Source of the DNA: an uncultured Gammaproteobacteria bacterium
Lineage (GTDB): Bacteria; Pseudomonadota; Gammaproteobacteria; Arenicellales; Poriferihabitantaceae
Assembly: GCA_937992195.1 (NCBI GenBank)
Contig: CALKKV010000040.1
Span: forward strand, 1-64,000
Reading direction: 5' to 3'
DNA length: 64,000 nt
The notes beneath the pieces are model-generated. The model worked only from the letters and a program-made list of their open reading frames with translations, had not been told where the DNA came from and did no database searches. How positions within the stretch are numbered: position 1 is the stretch's first letter; each line of letters opens with the position of its first letter. The position numbers were made by a program, and so were the translations under genes. Below are positions 1 through 7,617 of this stretch, one piece after another.

Positions 1-365
1 CCTTTGGAAACCAGACTGCATAGTTCTTCCCGGGCAAATGGTAAAAGCATATTGGGGCAGGCGATATTCAAAATAATTCCTTTATGGTTGTCATCTTCCG
101 CTTGAATTTCAAAGATACCAGCCTGAATGATCTCAGCAACAAACATGGCTTGGTCGCCCTGCCTTGCGGTCGTTGTGACTTGCAGTGTGACATCAAATAA
201 ATTCTCAGTGCCCTCTATTGTTGTATGGGCAACATCAATATTCATGTCTATATCGGGTTGAGATTGAGTCAGCAGAAAAACTCCCGGAGTACCTGGTGAT
301 TCAAAGGACGCGTCTTTGAGATAAATTTTCTTGGGATTAAGAGTTGGCGTGTTGTTTTCGGCCAT
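1..365 (-). CDS. secB: Protein-export chaperone SecB (partial, 3' end outside window)
   Basis: SecB is a cytosolic tetrameric chaperone that keeps preproteins unfolded and delivers them to SecA. The visible 121 residues begin MAENNTPTLNPKKIYLKDAS and contain the SecB landmarks: the early KDASFESP segment, the beta-rich centre with VAEI-QAGIF, and CPNMLLPFARE. The gene runs off the left edge, so the C-terminal helix is not visible. The start ATG (reverse of 363-365) gives the expected SecB N-terminus. The next gene on the same strand upstream is a membrane rhodanese like E. coli YibN; in E. coli the order is yibN-grxC-secB, but no glutaredoxin gene lies between them here (34-bp gap). SecA is encoded in this same window at 56185. 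Confidence 0.96.
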   Translation of the reverse strand, partial: MAENNTPTLNPKKIYLKDASFESPGTPGVFLLTQSQPDIDMNIDVAHTTIEGTENLFDVTLQVTTTARQGDQAMFVAEIIQAGIFEIQAEDDNHKGIILNIACPNMLLPFAREELCSLVSK

Positions 366-399
366 TGAAGTGGTCTCCGGCGGTTGATAGTTTAGTGAT

Positions 400-819
400 T
401 TATGACTTGGTCAAGGGTAAATTCTCTTTGCCCCAGGCGCTGATGCCACCATCCAAAACGTAGAGATCAGAAAATCCTGCATTCTTTATAGTATTGATCG
501 ACTTGACTGCCTGTGCCCCGGTTTGGCAAACCAAGATCAAGGGTTTGCTCTTATGTTTATTGAGTTTCTTTAAATTCTTTTCGAGCGTTTCAAACGGTAA
601 ACTGAGGGACTGCGCAATATGCCCAGTTTCAAACTCTTCCGATTTGCGAACATCGACTACGACAGCTGACTGCCGGCTTTGCACAATTGGCAGTTGCGAT
701 GGAGGTATCTTGGTCGCACCATTCACAGATTGGCCAGCGGGATCGAAAGCCATTAGGAGCAAGATAGCCGCCAGCATGGCGAACAGATACCAATATTGTG
801 AAACGAACTCTAAAAACAT
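400..819 (-). CDS. Membrane-anchored rhodanese-like protein (YibN type)
   Basis: This is a 139-residue protein with one N-terminal membrane segment (about residues 5-25) followed by a single rhodanese domain (about 45-135). The active-site loop is CQTGAQA with the putative sulfur-carrying cysteine at residue 98; the VVVDVRKSEEFETGHI stretch is the usual rhodanese entry motif. Rhodanese domains carry persulfide sulfur or sense redox or phosphate state; the substrate of this subgroup cannot be told from sequence. It lies 34 bp upstream of secB on the same strand and is divergent from envC, which matches the yibN position in enterobacteria and points to a link with protein export or the envelope. 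Family call is firm; the role is inferred. Confidence 0.88.
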   Translation of the reverse strand: MFLEFVSQYWYLFAMLAAILLLMAFDPAGQSVNGATKIPPSQLPIVQSRQSAVVVDVRKSEEFETGHIAQSLSLPFETLEKNLKKLNKHKSKPLILVCQTGAQAVKSINTIKNAGFSDLYVLDGGISAWGKENLPLTKS

Positions 820-962
820 GAATCTCTGAACCAGTCGTAATGATGCGGAAAGGACGCGGATTTTACTGCATATCTCGAGGCGATTGTGGCTCGTTTATCG
901 GGTTAAGAGCAGATAAACAGGTAGAATGTCCCTAAAACAAGCTCTGCCTGATTTATACTTGG

Positions 963-2273
963 ATGATGGGAAAGAGATTGTTTTGTTGTTTTTTGATGCT
1001 CTTTGTTGGCACCGCATTTGGTGCTGGTGAGCTTAGCCGTTCGCGGGCTGAACTAAAGACATTGTCGATTAAGATTGATGACTTGCAGCGCTCACTCAAT
1101 GCAAATATTGCCAGTGAAAAGTCGGTCACTTCGGCGCTTGATCAATTGGAGTTTGAGCAGTCGCAGTTGCGCAAAGAAATTAAAGCAAAGCAAGCTGAAA
1201 AAGGATCGTTGGAATCGGTGCTTCAGATCCTGGAGGTGCAATCGAAAGATCTTTTTGCGCAAAGTGAAAATGCAAAAAGCAAACTCGGCGGGTTGCTTAA
1301 AAGCGGTTATATTCTTGGTAAACAAAGCGCTCTTCGTATGTTTGTGAATCAGCAGAATCCGCACACAGCGGCACGCAGATTGACGATGTTTAACTATGTA
1401 GTCGAGGCGCGAAATAAACAGTTGCTGCAATTTGCCGCATTGCAGGCGAGTTTGAAGGAGAACAAGGCGACTTCGGAACAAAGACGCATTGAGATGGCGC
1501 AGACTATCGCCGCGCTTGATGCAAAGAATGCAAAACTAATGGAGAAAGAAGCATTGCGTTTGAAAGAACGGGACAAGCTGAAACTGGCGATGGCAGATAA
1601 CTCTAATGCGATATCGGAGTACCGGGAGCGCCAGAAATCCTTGGCACAGCTGATTAAACAGCTCACTAGACCCAAACCCAAACCTAAGCCAAGGCCAAAG
1701 CCAGTAAAGACTGAGAAAAGACAGACGCAATCAGCTTCGGGGTCTCAAAGTGCAGCCGACCAAGTTTCTGCCGGCGCAGTTGCAAGCGCTAATGGCGTTT
1801 CTCATAGCGCAGCCGAACCATCCAGCGCAAAGTCAGAGACAGCACCACAAAGAACTGCGGAAAAGCAGGTGAATCTTGTTGGTTTTGGTAAAGCTAAAGG
1901 ACGCTTGCCAAGACCGCTTTCGGCGAAAGTGGCTGTGCGTTTTGGAGACAAAAAGCAAGAAAGTGGATTGCGCTGGGACGGCGTGCTGTTTAATGCTAAG
2001 GACAGGCAAGCGGTAAAGGCGATTTATCCCGGACAAGTGGTGTTTTCTGACTGGTTTCGTGGCTATGGCCAGCTAATGGTGCTTGATCATGGAGAGGGCT
2101 ATATGTCGCTGTATGGGCATAATCAGCAGTTGAAAATGTCGGTAGGGGACCAGGTACAGTCCGGGCAAACGATTGCAACCGCGAGCGATGCCTCTGAAAG
2201 GCCACTTCCCGGTCTATATTTCGAAATTAGGCGCAACGGGTCGCCGGATGATCCGTTAAAATGGATCAAATAG
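963..2273 (+). CDS. envC: EnvC-like murein hydrolase activator
   Basis: EnvC activates the amidases AmiA/AmiB at the division site so daughter cells separate. The 436-residue protein has a signal peptide (about 1-20), a long coiled coil (about 25-230), a Lys/Pro-rich linker near residues 234-250, a low-complexity Ala/Ser region, and a C-terminal LytM (M23) domain from about 320. The LytM domain looks catalytically dead as in EnvC: the position normally holding the first zinc ligand reads RWDGVLFNA with no His, while HGEGYMSLYGHN (His near 376) and the terminal YFEIRRNG remain. ATG at 963 and 966 are both possible starts. It is followed by ctpA, as in many gammaproteobacteria. The residue pattern supports an activator rather than a peptidase. 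Confidence 0.93.
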   Translation: MMGKRLFCCFLMLFVGTAFGAGELSRSRAELKTLSIKIDDLQRSLNANIASEKSVTSALDQLEFEQSQLRKEIKAKQAEKGSLESVLQILEVQSKDLFAQSENAKSKLGGLLKSGYILGKQSALRMFVNQQNPHTAARRLTMFNYVVEARNKQLLQFAALQASLKENKATSEQRRIEMAQTIAALDAKNAKLMEKEALRLKERDKLKLAMADNSNAISEYRERQKSLAQLIKQLTRPKPKPKPRPKPVKTEKRQTQSASGSQSAADQVSAGAVASANGVSHSAAEPSSAKSETAPQRTAEKQVNLVGFGKAKGRLPRPLSAKVAVRFGDKKQESGLRWDGVLFNAKDRQAVKAIYPGQVVFSDWFRGYGQLMVLDHGEGYMSLYGHNQQLKMSVGDQVQSGQTIATASDASERPLPGLYFEIRRNGSPDDPLKWIK

Positions 2274-2428
2274 TGAAATATCATTAAACTGGCGGTTATA
2301 ACTTGCGCGCGAATCGCAAGAAACCTATTTCACTTTGCCCAGTCTTAAAGAGAGTATAAACAGGCAACACCAAGCAAATGCTGGCTAGTTAATATCTCAG
2401 CATAATACCCGAACAAACAGGAATTAAT

Positions 2429-3814
2429 ATGAGTTTTCTTCACTCACCTTTACGCGCATTTTTACTACTAACAGTATTATCAGGCTTATGCTTCTCGCCA
2501 GTTTATGCGCAAGACACAGATGCAGAAGAAGACGCGGAATCTTCGTCTGAAGAGGCGGTGGATGTTGAACCGCTGCCGCTTGAAGAATTGCAGGTTTTAG
2601 CAGAGGTGTTCGGCACGATAAAAAGTGGCTATGTTGACGAGGTGACAGATGTAAAGCTTTTACGAAATGCGATTAAGGGTATGTTGACTGGCCTTGACCC
2701 GCACTCCGCTTTCCTCGAGCCAGAGGCTTTTAAGGAGGTACGGATTTCCACAGAGGGAAAATTTGGCGGCCTTGGAATTGAAGTCACCACAGAGGGTGGC
2801 AGAATTCGGATCGTGTCGCCGATAGACGGTTCTCCGGCTGCGGATGCAGATTTGCGAACTGGAGACATTGTGACGCGCATCGACGGTAAGTTAGTTGGAG
2901 ATGATTTGGCCAAAGCCGTGGACAGCATGCGTGGTGAACCCGGCACAAGAATTGTTTTAACCATATCCAGAAAAGGTGAAAGTGAGCCCCTTGAGGTGCC
3001 ACTGGTTCGCGCAGTAATTAAGGTTGCCAGCGTCAGAGGGGAGATACTGGAGCCTGGTTACGGATATGCGCGAATTTCCAGTTTTCAAAGTAGCACTGCG
3101 AACAACTTGCGCGGACAAATTGAAAAGCTGGTAAGAGAAAATGAGGCAGAATTACAGGGCCTGGTTTTGGATCTAAGGAACAACCCGGGCGGTGTTTTGA
3201 ATGGTGCGGTACAGGTAAGCGACCTGTTTTTGGAGGATGGCGTGATCGTTTCGACTCGCGGCCGCGGTAATAAGGAAGTATCAAACGAGTCAGCCAAGCC
3301 AGGAGATGTGCTCAAGAAGTCGCCACTGGTGGTGCTTGTGAACGGTGGATCGGCGTCAGCATCTGAGATTGTTGCGGGGGCGTTGCAGGATCACAAACGC
3401 GCGATAATCATGGGTACAAAAACATTTGGCAAAGGTTCGGTTCAAACTGTTATTCCAATGAACAACGGCAGTGCGTTAAAACTGACGACTTCTCGTTACT
3501 ATACGCCTCTTGATCGTTCGATCCAGGCGCGCGGAATTTCTCCGGATATCGTGGTTAGTCAAACCCAAGTAGCTGAAGGTCAGTCTAATCGTGGTGTTCG
3601 CGAAACTGATCTCCAGGGCCATCTGCCAAATGGTCAGCCCAGTATTGAAGAAAATTCTGACTCCGAAACAGCCCCTGTGGTGATTGAGGAAAAAGATGTT
3701 GCGGCGAGTGATGAATCTGCTTCCGAGTTATTGATGGCTGATTTCCAGGTGCGAGAAGCACTGAATTTGCTCAAAGGAATGAGCCTGGTGAAGAGCAATT
3801 TAGCGAATAAATAA
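2429..3814 (+). CDS. ctpA: Carboxy-terminal processing protease (S41, CtpA/Prc family)
   Basis: This periplasmic serine protease of family S41 trims C-termini of envelope proteins, in several gammaproteobacteria including peptidoglycan hydrolases. The 461 residues comprise a signal peptide (1-27), an acidic stretch, a PDZ domain (about 105-185; GGLGIEV and GDIVTRIDG), and the tail-specific protease core. The catalytic dyad is visible: Ser310 in GGSASASEI and Lys335 in KTFGKG, the 25-residue spacing of E. coli Prc. An acidic tail follows. AGGA at 2418-2421 precedes the ATG at 2429. It lies downstream of envC with a 155-bp gap and ends at a hairpin terminator (3845-3869). Confidence 0.95.
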   Translation: MSFLHSPLRAFLLLTVLSGLCFSPVYAQDTDAEEDAESSSEEAVDVEPLPLEELQVLAEVFGTIKSGYVDEVTDVKLLRNAIKGMLTGLDPHSAFLEPEAFKEVRISTEGKFGGLGIEVTTEGGRIRIVSPIDGSPAADADLRTGDIVTRIDGKLVGDDLAKAVDSMRGEPGTRIVLTISRKGESEPLEVPLVRAVIKVASVRGEILEPGYGYARISSFQSSTANNLRGQIEKLVRENEAELQGLVLDLRNNPGGVLNGAVQVSDLFLEDGVIVSTRGRGNKEVSNESAKPGDVLKKSPLVVLVNGGSASASEIVAGALQDHKRAIIMGTKTFGKGSVQTVIPMNNGSALKLTTSRYYTPLDRSIQARGISPDIVVSQTQVAEGQSNRGVRETDLQGHLPNGQPSIEENSDSETAPVVIEEKDVAASDESASELLMADFQVREALNLLKGMSLVKSNLANK

Positions 3815-3844
3815 ACGGTGTAGAAAAGTTTTTCTGTGGAGAAA

Positions 3845-3869
3845 GCCGGCTCAAGGGTCGGCCTTTTTT
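3845..3869 (+). terminator. Rho-independent terminator after ctpA
   Basis: A 6-bp stem (3845-3850 with 3857-3862, one G-U pair), a 6-nt loop TCAAGG and a T-run at 3864-3869 follow the ctpA stop by 30 bp. The hairpin overlaps the last codons of the convergent small membrane protein gene, which ends at 3851. Confidence 0.7.
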
Positions 3870-4114
3870 ATTGCTTTGCGTTCCTTCCTTTCTTTTTTTC
3901 TCAACTGATGAATAGCGCGCCGTTTGCGCACCCAGACGATAATGCTGAGATATCCCCTCCTAGCCCAGGGAAAGTCGAAGGACAAAACCAGTAGGCCAAG
4001 CGGGATCATCCAAAGACCCAGGATGGGCAAAATCCACAGTACCCCGCCTATTAGTAGCAGAACGCCTAGGGTTATCCGGACTGGCCGGGACATTGTCCGC
4101 AGTCTGGCGGCCAT
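3851..4114 (-). CDS. Small membrane protein, PGPGW-like
   Basis: This 87-residue protein has two closely spaced hydrophobic segments (about 13-45) joined by a short Gly/Pro turn, then FPWARRGYL and a highly basic C-terminal tail (about 55-87). The layout and the LPILGLWMIPLGLLVLS stretch resemble the PGPGW family of small putative transmembrane proteins (function unknown). An alternative start is Met8 (4093). It is convergent with ctpA and divergent from dapF. No function can be assigned; the family match is from memory and moderate. Confidence 0.6.
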   Translation of the reverse strand: MAARLRTMSRPVRITLGVLLLIGGVLWILPILGLWMIPLGLLVLSFDFPWARRGYLSIIVWVRKRRAIHQLRKKERKERKAIKKADP

Positions 4115-4288
4115 GCGCGTTAATTTGTGGTGTAACAGTGGGTATTCTCCTGATAAGTGGATAGGCTATTATCCTCGAGTCAAACAATGTCGCTTAGACG
4201 GGGAAATAAGACCGTAGCTTTTGCGATAATGGAGGCAAGAACATTAGAGTTGCGCATTGCAGCTATCAACGAAAAGTCGTTAATCTAC

Positions 4289-5146
4289 ATGCACCTGAAG
4301 TTTACTAAAATGCAGTCCCTAGGCAATGATTTTGTTGTTCTGGATGGCGTCAATAACTCGATATCTATGACACCTGCTATCGCCAAATACTTGGCTGACC
4401 GTCATTTTGGCATTGGTTGTGATCAGATTTTGATGGCAGAGACTGACGAGCAGTCTGATTTTCGCTTCCGTATTTTTAATCAAGATGGCTCTGAAGTCGA
4501 ACAGTGCGGAAATGGCGCTCGGTGTTTCGCCATTTTTTTGAGGGATAGCGGTCTTACAGATAAGCGCACGATAAAAGTACAAACGATCAACACTTTTATG
4601 GAGTTGGATATTCTGGATACGGGGAATGTAAAAGTTAACATGGGCGTGCCGGAAATGAACCCAAAGAACATCCCTTTTGCGGCAGAGTCTGAAGCGGCTG
4701 AATACACCATAGATGTGGCTGGACAAGCTTTGGATATCTCGGCAGTTTCCATGGGTAATCCGCATTCCGTTTGTATCGTCGATGATATTGATACTGCCCC
4801 GGTTTTGTCCCTTGGGGCGGCCTTAGAGCAACACGATAGGTTTCCTGCGAGGGTCAACGCAGGGTTTATGCAAGTTGTCTCACGGCATCAGATTAGATTG
4901 CGAGTGTTTGAACGTGGAGTTGGGGAAACGTTGGGGTGTGGCAGTGGTGCTTGCGCTGCGGTCGTGGCAGGTATCTTGAGAGATCACCTGGATTCTACAG
5001 TTACCGTTAGTTTGCCTGGCGGTGATGCGCTTGTGGAGTGGCAAGGTCCCGGTCATCCGGTATTTCTATCAGGCCCCGCGAATCATGTTTTCTCCGGGCA
5101 AATAGAAATTGCCAATCATTCCCTCCCTCAATGCACGGCTGCTTAA
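4289..5146 (+). CDS. dapF: Diaminopimelate epimerase
   Basis: DapF converts LL- to meso-diaminopimelate in the cytosol for lysine and for peptidoglycan. From the ATG at 4289 the protein is 285 residues, and both catalytic cysteines fall at the textbook positions: Cys73 in EQCGNGARC and Cys217 in LGCGSGACA. An in-frame upstream stretch reaches back to 4157, but its residues are not DapF-like, so the start giving MHLKFTKMQSLGNDF is chosen. It is followed after 35 bp by the DUF484 gene and then xerC, the usual gammaproteobacterial trio. The product meso-DAP is used by the MurE encoded at 41050. Confidence 0.97.
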   Translation: MHLKFTKMQSLGNDFVVLDGVNNSISMTPAIAKYLADRHFGIGCDQILMAETDEQSDFRFRIFNQDGSEVEQCGNGARCFAIFLRDSGLTDKRTIKVQTINTFMELDILDTGNVKVNMGVPEMNPKNIPFAAESEAAEYTIDVAGQALDISAVSMGNPHSVCIVDDIDTAPVLSLGAALEQHDRFPARVNAGFMQVVSRHQIRLRVFERGVGETLGCGSGACAAVVAGILRDHLDSTVTVSLPGGDALVEWQGPGHPVFLSGPANHVFSGQIEIANHSLPQCTAA

Positions 5147-5181
5147 GTCTTGCAATGTTGAAACGTTAATCAAAAATAAAT

Positions 5182-5799
5182 ATGTTAAAGCCAGAAGATA
5201 TTGCCGCGTACCTCGAGAAAAACCCAGCTTTTTTTGACCAACACCAGGAGCTGTTAGCCAATCTACAATTGTCTGCAGAAGAAGCGCCGTTTCATCAACG
5301 CCAAGTTGAAGTGCTTCGAGACCGTCACAATGCTGAACAGGCAAAATATGAGCTTGTTTTGGACTCCGCGAGAGAGAATCAATCTATTGAGCAACAGCTC
5401 CATGCGCTTGCGCAATTGCTATTAGGACATTCTGTACATTCTGTTTATAAAGTGAGTCAAGCGGTAGAGGAGCATTTTAATTTACCCTATGTGACGGTAT
5501 TGCAGGCTTCCGATGCAGGGAGGTCAGCTGAAGAGGACGAGCAATTTGAGTTGCTGATTCAGCGAGTTATGCACGGCAACAGTATTTGTGATGATCGTGT
5601 TTCTTCAGCGTTACTGGAGTGGATGTTTCACGATAGCGAAATTGCGTCATGTGCCTTTGTGCCTTTGTTAAGTCATGACCAAAAAGGGGTGCTGGTTTTA
5701 GGAGACACCAACAAAGAGCGTTTTCAACCCGGAATGGGGAGCGTCTACCTTGATCGTATTGGTGAGTTGGTTTCTGCCTATTTAAAAGGTTGCCCTTGA
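5182..5799 (+). CDS. DUF484 family protein (GAF-like)
   Basis: This 205-residue protein starts with the DUF484 signature (MLKPEDIAAYLEKNPAFFDQ), has a helical linker (about 35-90), and ends in a GAF-like sensory fold (about 90-205). Proteins of this family lie between dapF and xerC in many gammaproteobacteria, as here; the biochemical role is not established. It is 35 bp after dapF and 13 bp before xerC, so almost certainly co-transcribed. Confidence 0.9.
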   Translation: MLKPEDIAAYLEKNPAFFDQHQELLANLQLSAEEAPFHQRQVEVLRDRHNAEQAKYELVLDSARENQSIEQQLHALAQLLLGHSVHSVYKVSQAVEEHFNLPYVTVLQASDAGRSAEEDEQFELLIQRVMHGNSICDDRVSSALLEWMFHDSEIASCAFVPLLSHDQKGVLVLGDTNKERFQPGMGSVYLDRIGELVSAYLKGCP

Positions 5800-5812
5800 G
5801 CGCGGAGCTTCA

Positions 5813-6718
5813 ATGAACCTGACCTCATCTCTTGATCAGTATATCGATTATCTGGTTAGAGAGAGAGGACTATCAGAACACACTATTGCGGCCTATCGTC
5901 GCGATCTCAGTCACCTTTATCGATTTCTTAAAGAGCGCAAAATCGTAGAGTGGAATGCGGTATCGATTGCACTAGCAAAGCAATTTCCTGCGCTGTTGCA
6001 TCGTCGCGGAATGGCGGCTAGCAGTATTCAAAGAACGTTATCGGCAGCGCGATCATTTTTTCGATTCTTAGTGAGTGTTAATGTTGCGCACAATAATCCT
6101 TTTGAAGCCGTTCAAGCGCCAAGAGCAGCGAAGAAACTGCCGTCAACCCTAAGCGTTGATGAAATTAATGGTTTGCTGGACAAGCATGATGGCTCTGCTC
6201 TGTCTTTGCGAGATCGCGCAATGCTTGAATTATTTTATTCTTCAGGGTTGAGGTTGTCGGAGCTCGCGGCATTAGAAGTCGACGAAATAGATATGACTGC
6301 TGGTCAAACCCGTGTCGTCGGTAAAGGTGACAAAGAACGAATCGTCCCTGTGGGCAGAAAGGCAGTGAAGGCAATTAAAGAATGGATCGCGGTCAGGGGT
6401 GAGTTAGCCGAGCTGGAAGAGACTGCGCTGTTTGTGAATCAAAAAGGCAAACGATTGAGCACCCGTGGAATTCAATACCGCATGCAGAACTGGGCCCAAA
6501 AAAATGGGTTAGGACGGCACCTGCATCCCCATATGTTGCGTCACTCTTTCGCCAGTCATATTTTAGAGTCCAGTGGAAATCTGCGCGCTGTGCAAGAAAT
6601 GTTGGGGCATTCAGATATCAGTACGACCCAGATTTATACGCATCTGGATTTTCAGCATCTCGCTAAAGTCTACGATCAAGCCCATCCGAGAGCAAAAAAA
6701 AATCCCAAGGACGAATAG
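5813..6718 (+). CDS. xerC: Site-specific tyrosine recombinase XerC
   Basis: XerC, with XerD, resolves chromosome dimers at dif under FtsK control. The 301-residue protein has the SAM-like core-binding N-domain (about 5-95) and the catalytic domain with the full set of residues: Arg147 (GLRLSE), Lys171 (GKGDKER), His240 and Arg243 (HPHMLRHSF), His266 (LGHSDIS) and nucleophile Tyr275 (TQIYTHL). Its place after dapF-DUF484 identifies it as XerC rather than XerD. ATG 5813 has a GGAG upstream. It is convergent with ppa across 53 bp. Confidence 0.95.
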   Translation: MNLTSSLDQYIDYLVRERGLSEHTIAAYRRDLSHLYRFLKERKIVEWNAVSIALAKQFPALLHRRGMAASSIQRTLSAARSFFRFLVSVNVAHNNPFEAVQAPRAAKKLPSTLSVDEINGLLDKHDGSALSLRDRAMLELFYSSGLRLSELAALEVDEIDMTAGQTRVVGKGDKERIVPVGRKAVKAIKEWIAVRGELAELEETALFVNQKGKRLSTRGIQYRMQNWAQKNGLGRHLHPHMLRHSFASHILESSGNLRAVQEMLGHSDISTTQIYTHLDFQHLAKVYDQAHPRAKKNPKDE

Positions 6719-6771
6719 ACAGATTGCTTAGAGTTGAGAGCGGTGCGGAATAAATGCACACCGCACGAGTA

Positions 6772-7329
6772 TTAAACTTCCTGCGCTAGTTTGGTCTTTT
6801 TGTACTCTCTAAATCGTTCGATGGATTCCAGAATCTCTGTTTTGGCTTTATCGACATCTGCCCAGCCTTTGATACGCACCCACTTGCCGCGCTCCAGATC
6901 TTTATAGTGCTCAAAAAAGTGGGAGATTTGCTCAAGGGTTTCTCGGTTGAGATCACGAAACGACTGTACCTCGCGATAAATCCCGGTCAGCTTGTCTATT
7001 GGGACTGCCAGCAATTTGGCATCATCACCCGCCTCGTCTTCCATTTCCAATATTCCAATTGGTCTGCAGCGAATCACAGAGCCAGAAATAAGCGGCCTTG
7101 GCGTGAGGACCAACACATCGGCCGGGTCTCCGTCATCGCTCAAGGTCTCTGGGATATAGCCGTAGTTACAGGGATAACGCATGGCTGTTGAGAGGAATCG
7201 ATCAACAAACATGGCTCCAGTCTCTTTATCAACCTCGTATTTGACGGGCTCACCATGGGTGGGGATTTCTACGACGACGTTAATATCGTCAGGCACGGAT
7301 TGTCCGGGCCCTACTCGATCTAGAATCAT
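6772..7329 (-). CDS. ppa: Soluble inorganic pyrophosphatase (family I)
   Basis: This enzyme hydrolyses cytosolic PPi to two phosphates and pulls biosynthetic reactions forward. At 185 residues it is typical of bacterial hexameric family I enzymes; conserved features are DINVVVEIP, the substrate-binding YPCNYGYIP (about 52-60) and the metal-binding DDGDPADVL (Asp66, Asp68, Asp71). It is divergent from the membrane pyrophosphatase gene hppA, with 288 bp between the two starts. Having a PPi-wasting and a PPi-conserving enzyme next to each other suggests that their balance is regulated, which is an inference. Confidence 0.96.
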   Translation of the reverse strand: MILDRVGPGQSVPDDINVVVEIPTHGEPVKYEVDKETGAMFVDRFLSTAMRYPCNYGYIPETLSDDGDPADVLVLTPRPLISGSVIRCRPIGILEMEDEAGDDAKLLAVPIDKLTGIYREVQSFRDLNRETLEQISHFFEHYKDLERGKWVRIKGWADVDKAKTEILESIERFREYKKTKLAQEV

Positions 7330-7439
7330 AATGCGGGGAAAAAGGCGCGATTATACGTATGAATGCCGCTGATCATAGTCCCCAATAGTGAAACTTGCTG
7401 GATAAATAGAAGTAAGCCGCGATTAGAACTTTCTGCTGA

Positions 7440-7468
7440 TTGATCTGTGAGAGCTTCGCCGTTATATT
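7440..7468 (+). promoter_or_regulatory. Candidate sigma-70 promoter for hppA
   Basis: TTGATC (7440-7445) and TATATT (7463-7468) are separated by exactly 17 bp, 149 bp before the hppA start, in the ppa/hppA divergent region. Found by eye only. Confidence 0.4.
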
Positions 7469-7617
7469 GTGCGCGTTATTTTCATACGCTAATTCGGGGA
7501 ACGCTGGACTTTCATCAACGATGATACGGGCAGGGGAGTTCTGTGCCAGAAGTGAGGCATCGTCTTGACGCGGTCGTGGGTTCCCAACCACAGACACACT
7601 ATTCGGAGTAATTTGCA

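Noticed and set aside
494..829. Plus-strand reading frame opposite the rhodanese gene
   Set aside because: It is the antisense shadow of a clear rhodanese domain and shows no recognisable features.
2302..2320. 6-bp stem-loop after envC
   Set aside because: No T-run and a short stem; not convincing as a terminator.
4157..4288. N-terminal extension of dapF
   Set aside because: Residues before 4289 do not resemble DapF, and the 4289 start puts both catalytic cysteines at the standard positions 73 and 217.
6740..6764. 6-bp inverted repeat between xerC and ppa
   Set aside because: 13-nt loop and no T-run on either side.
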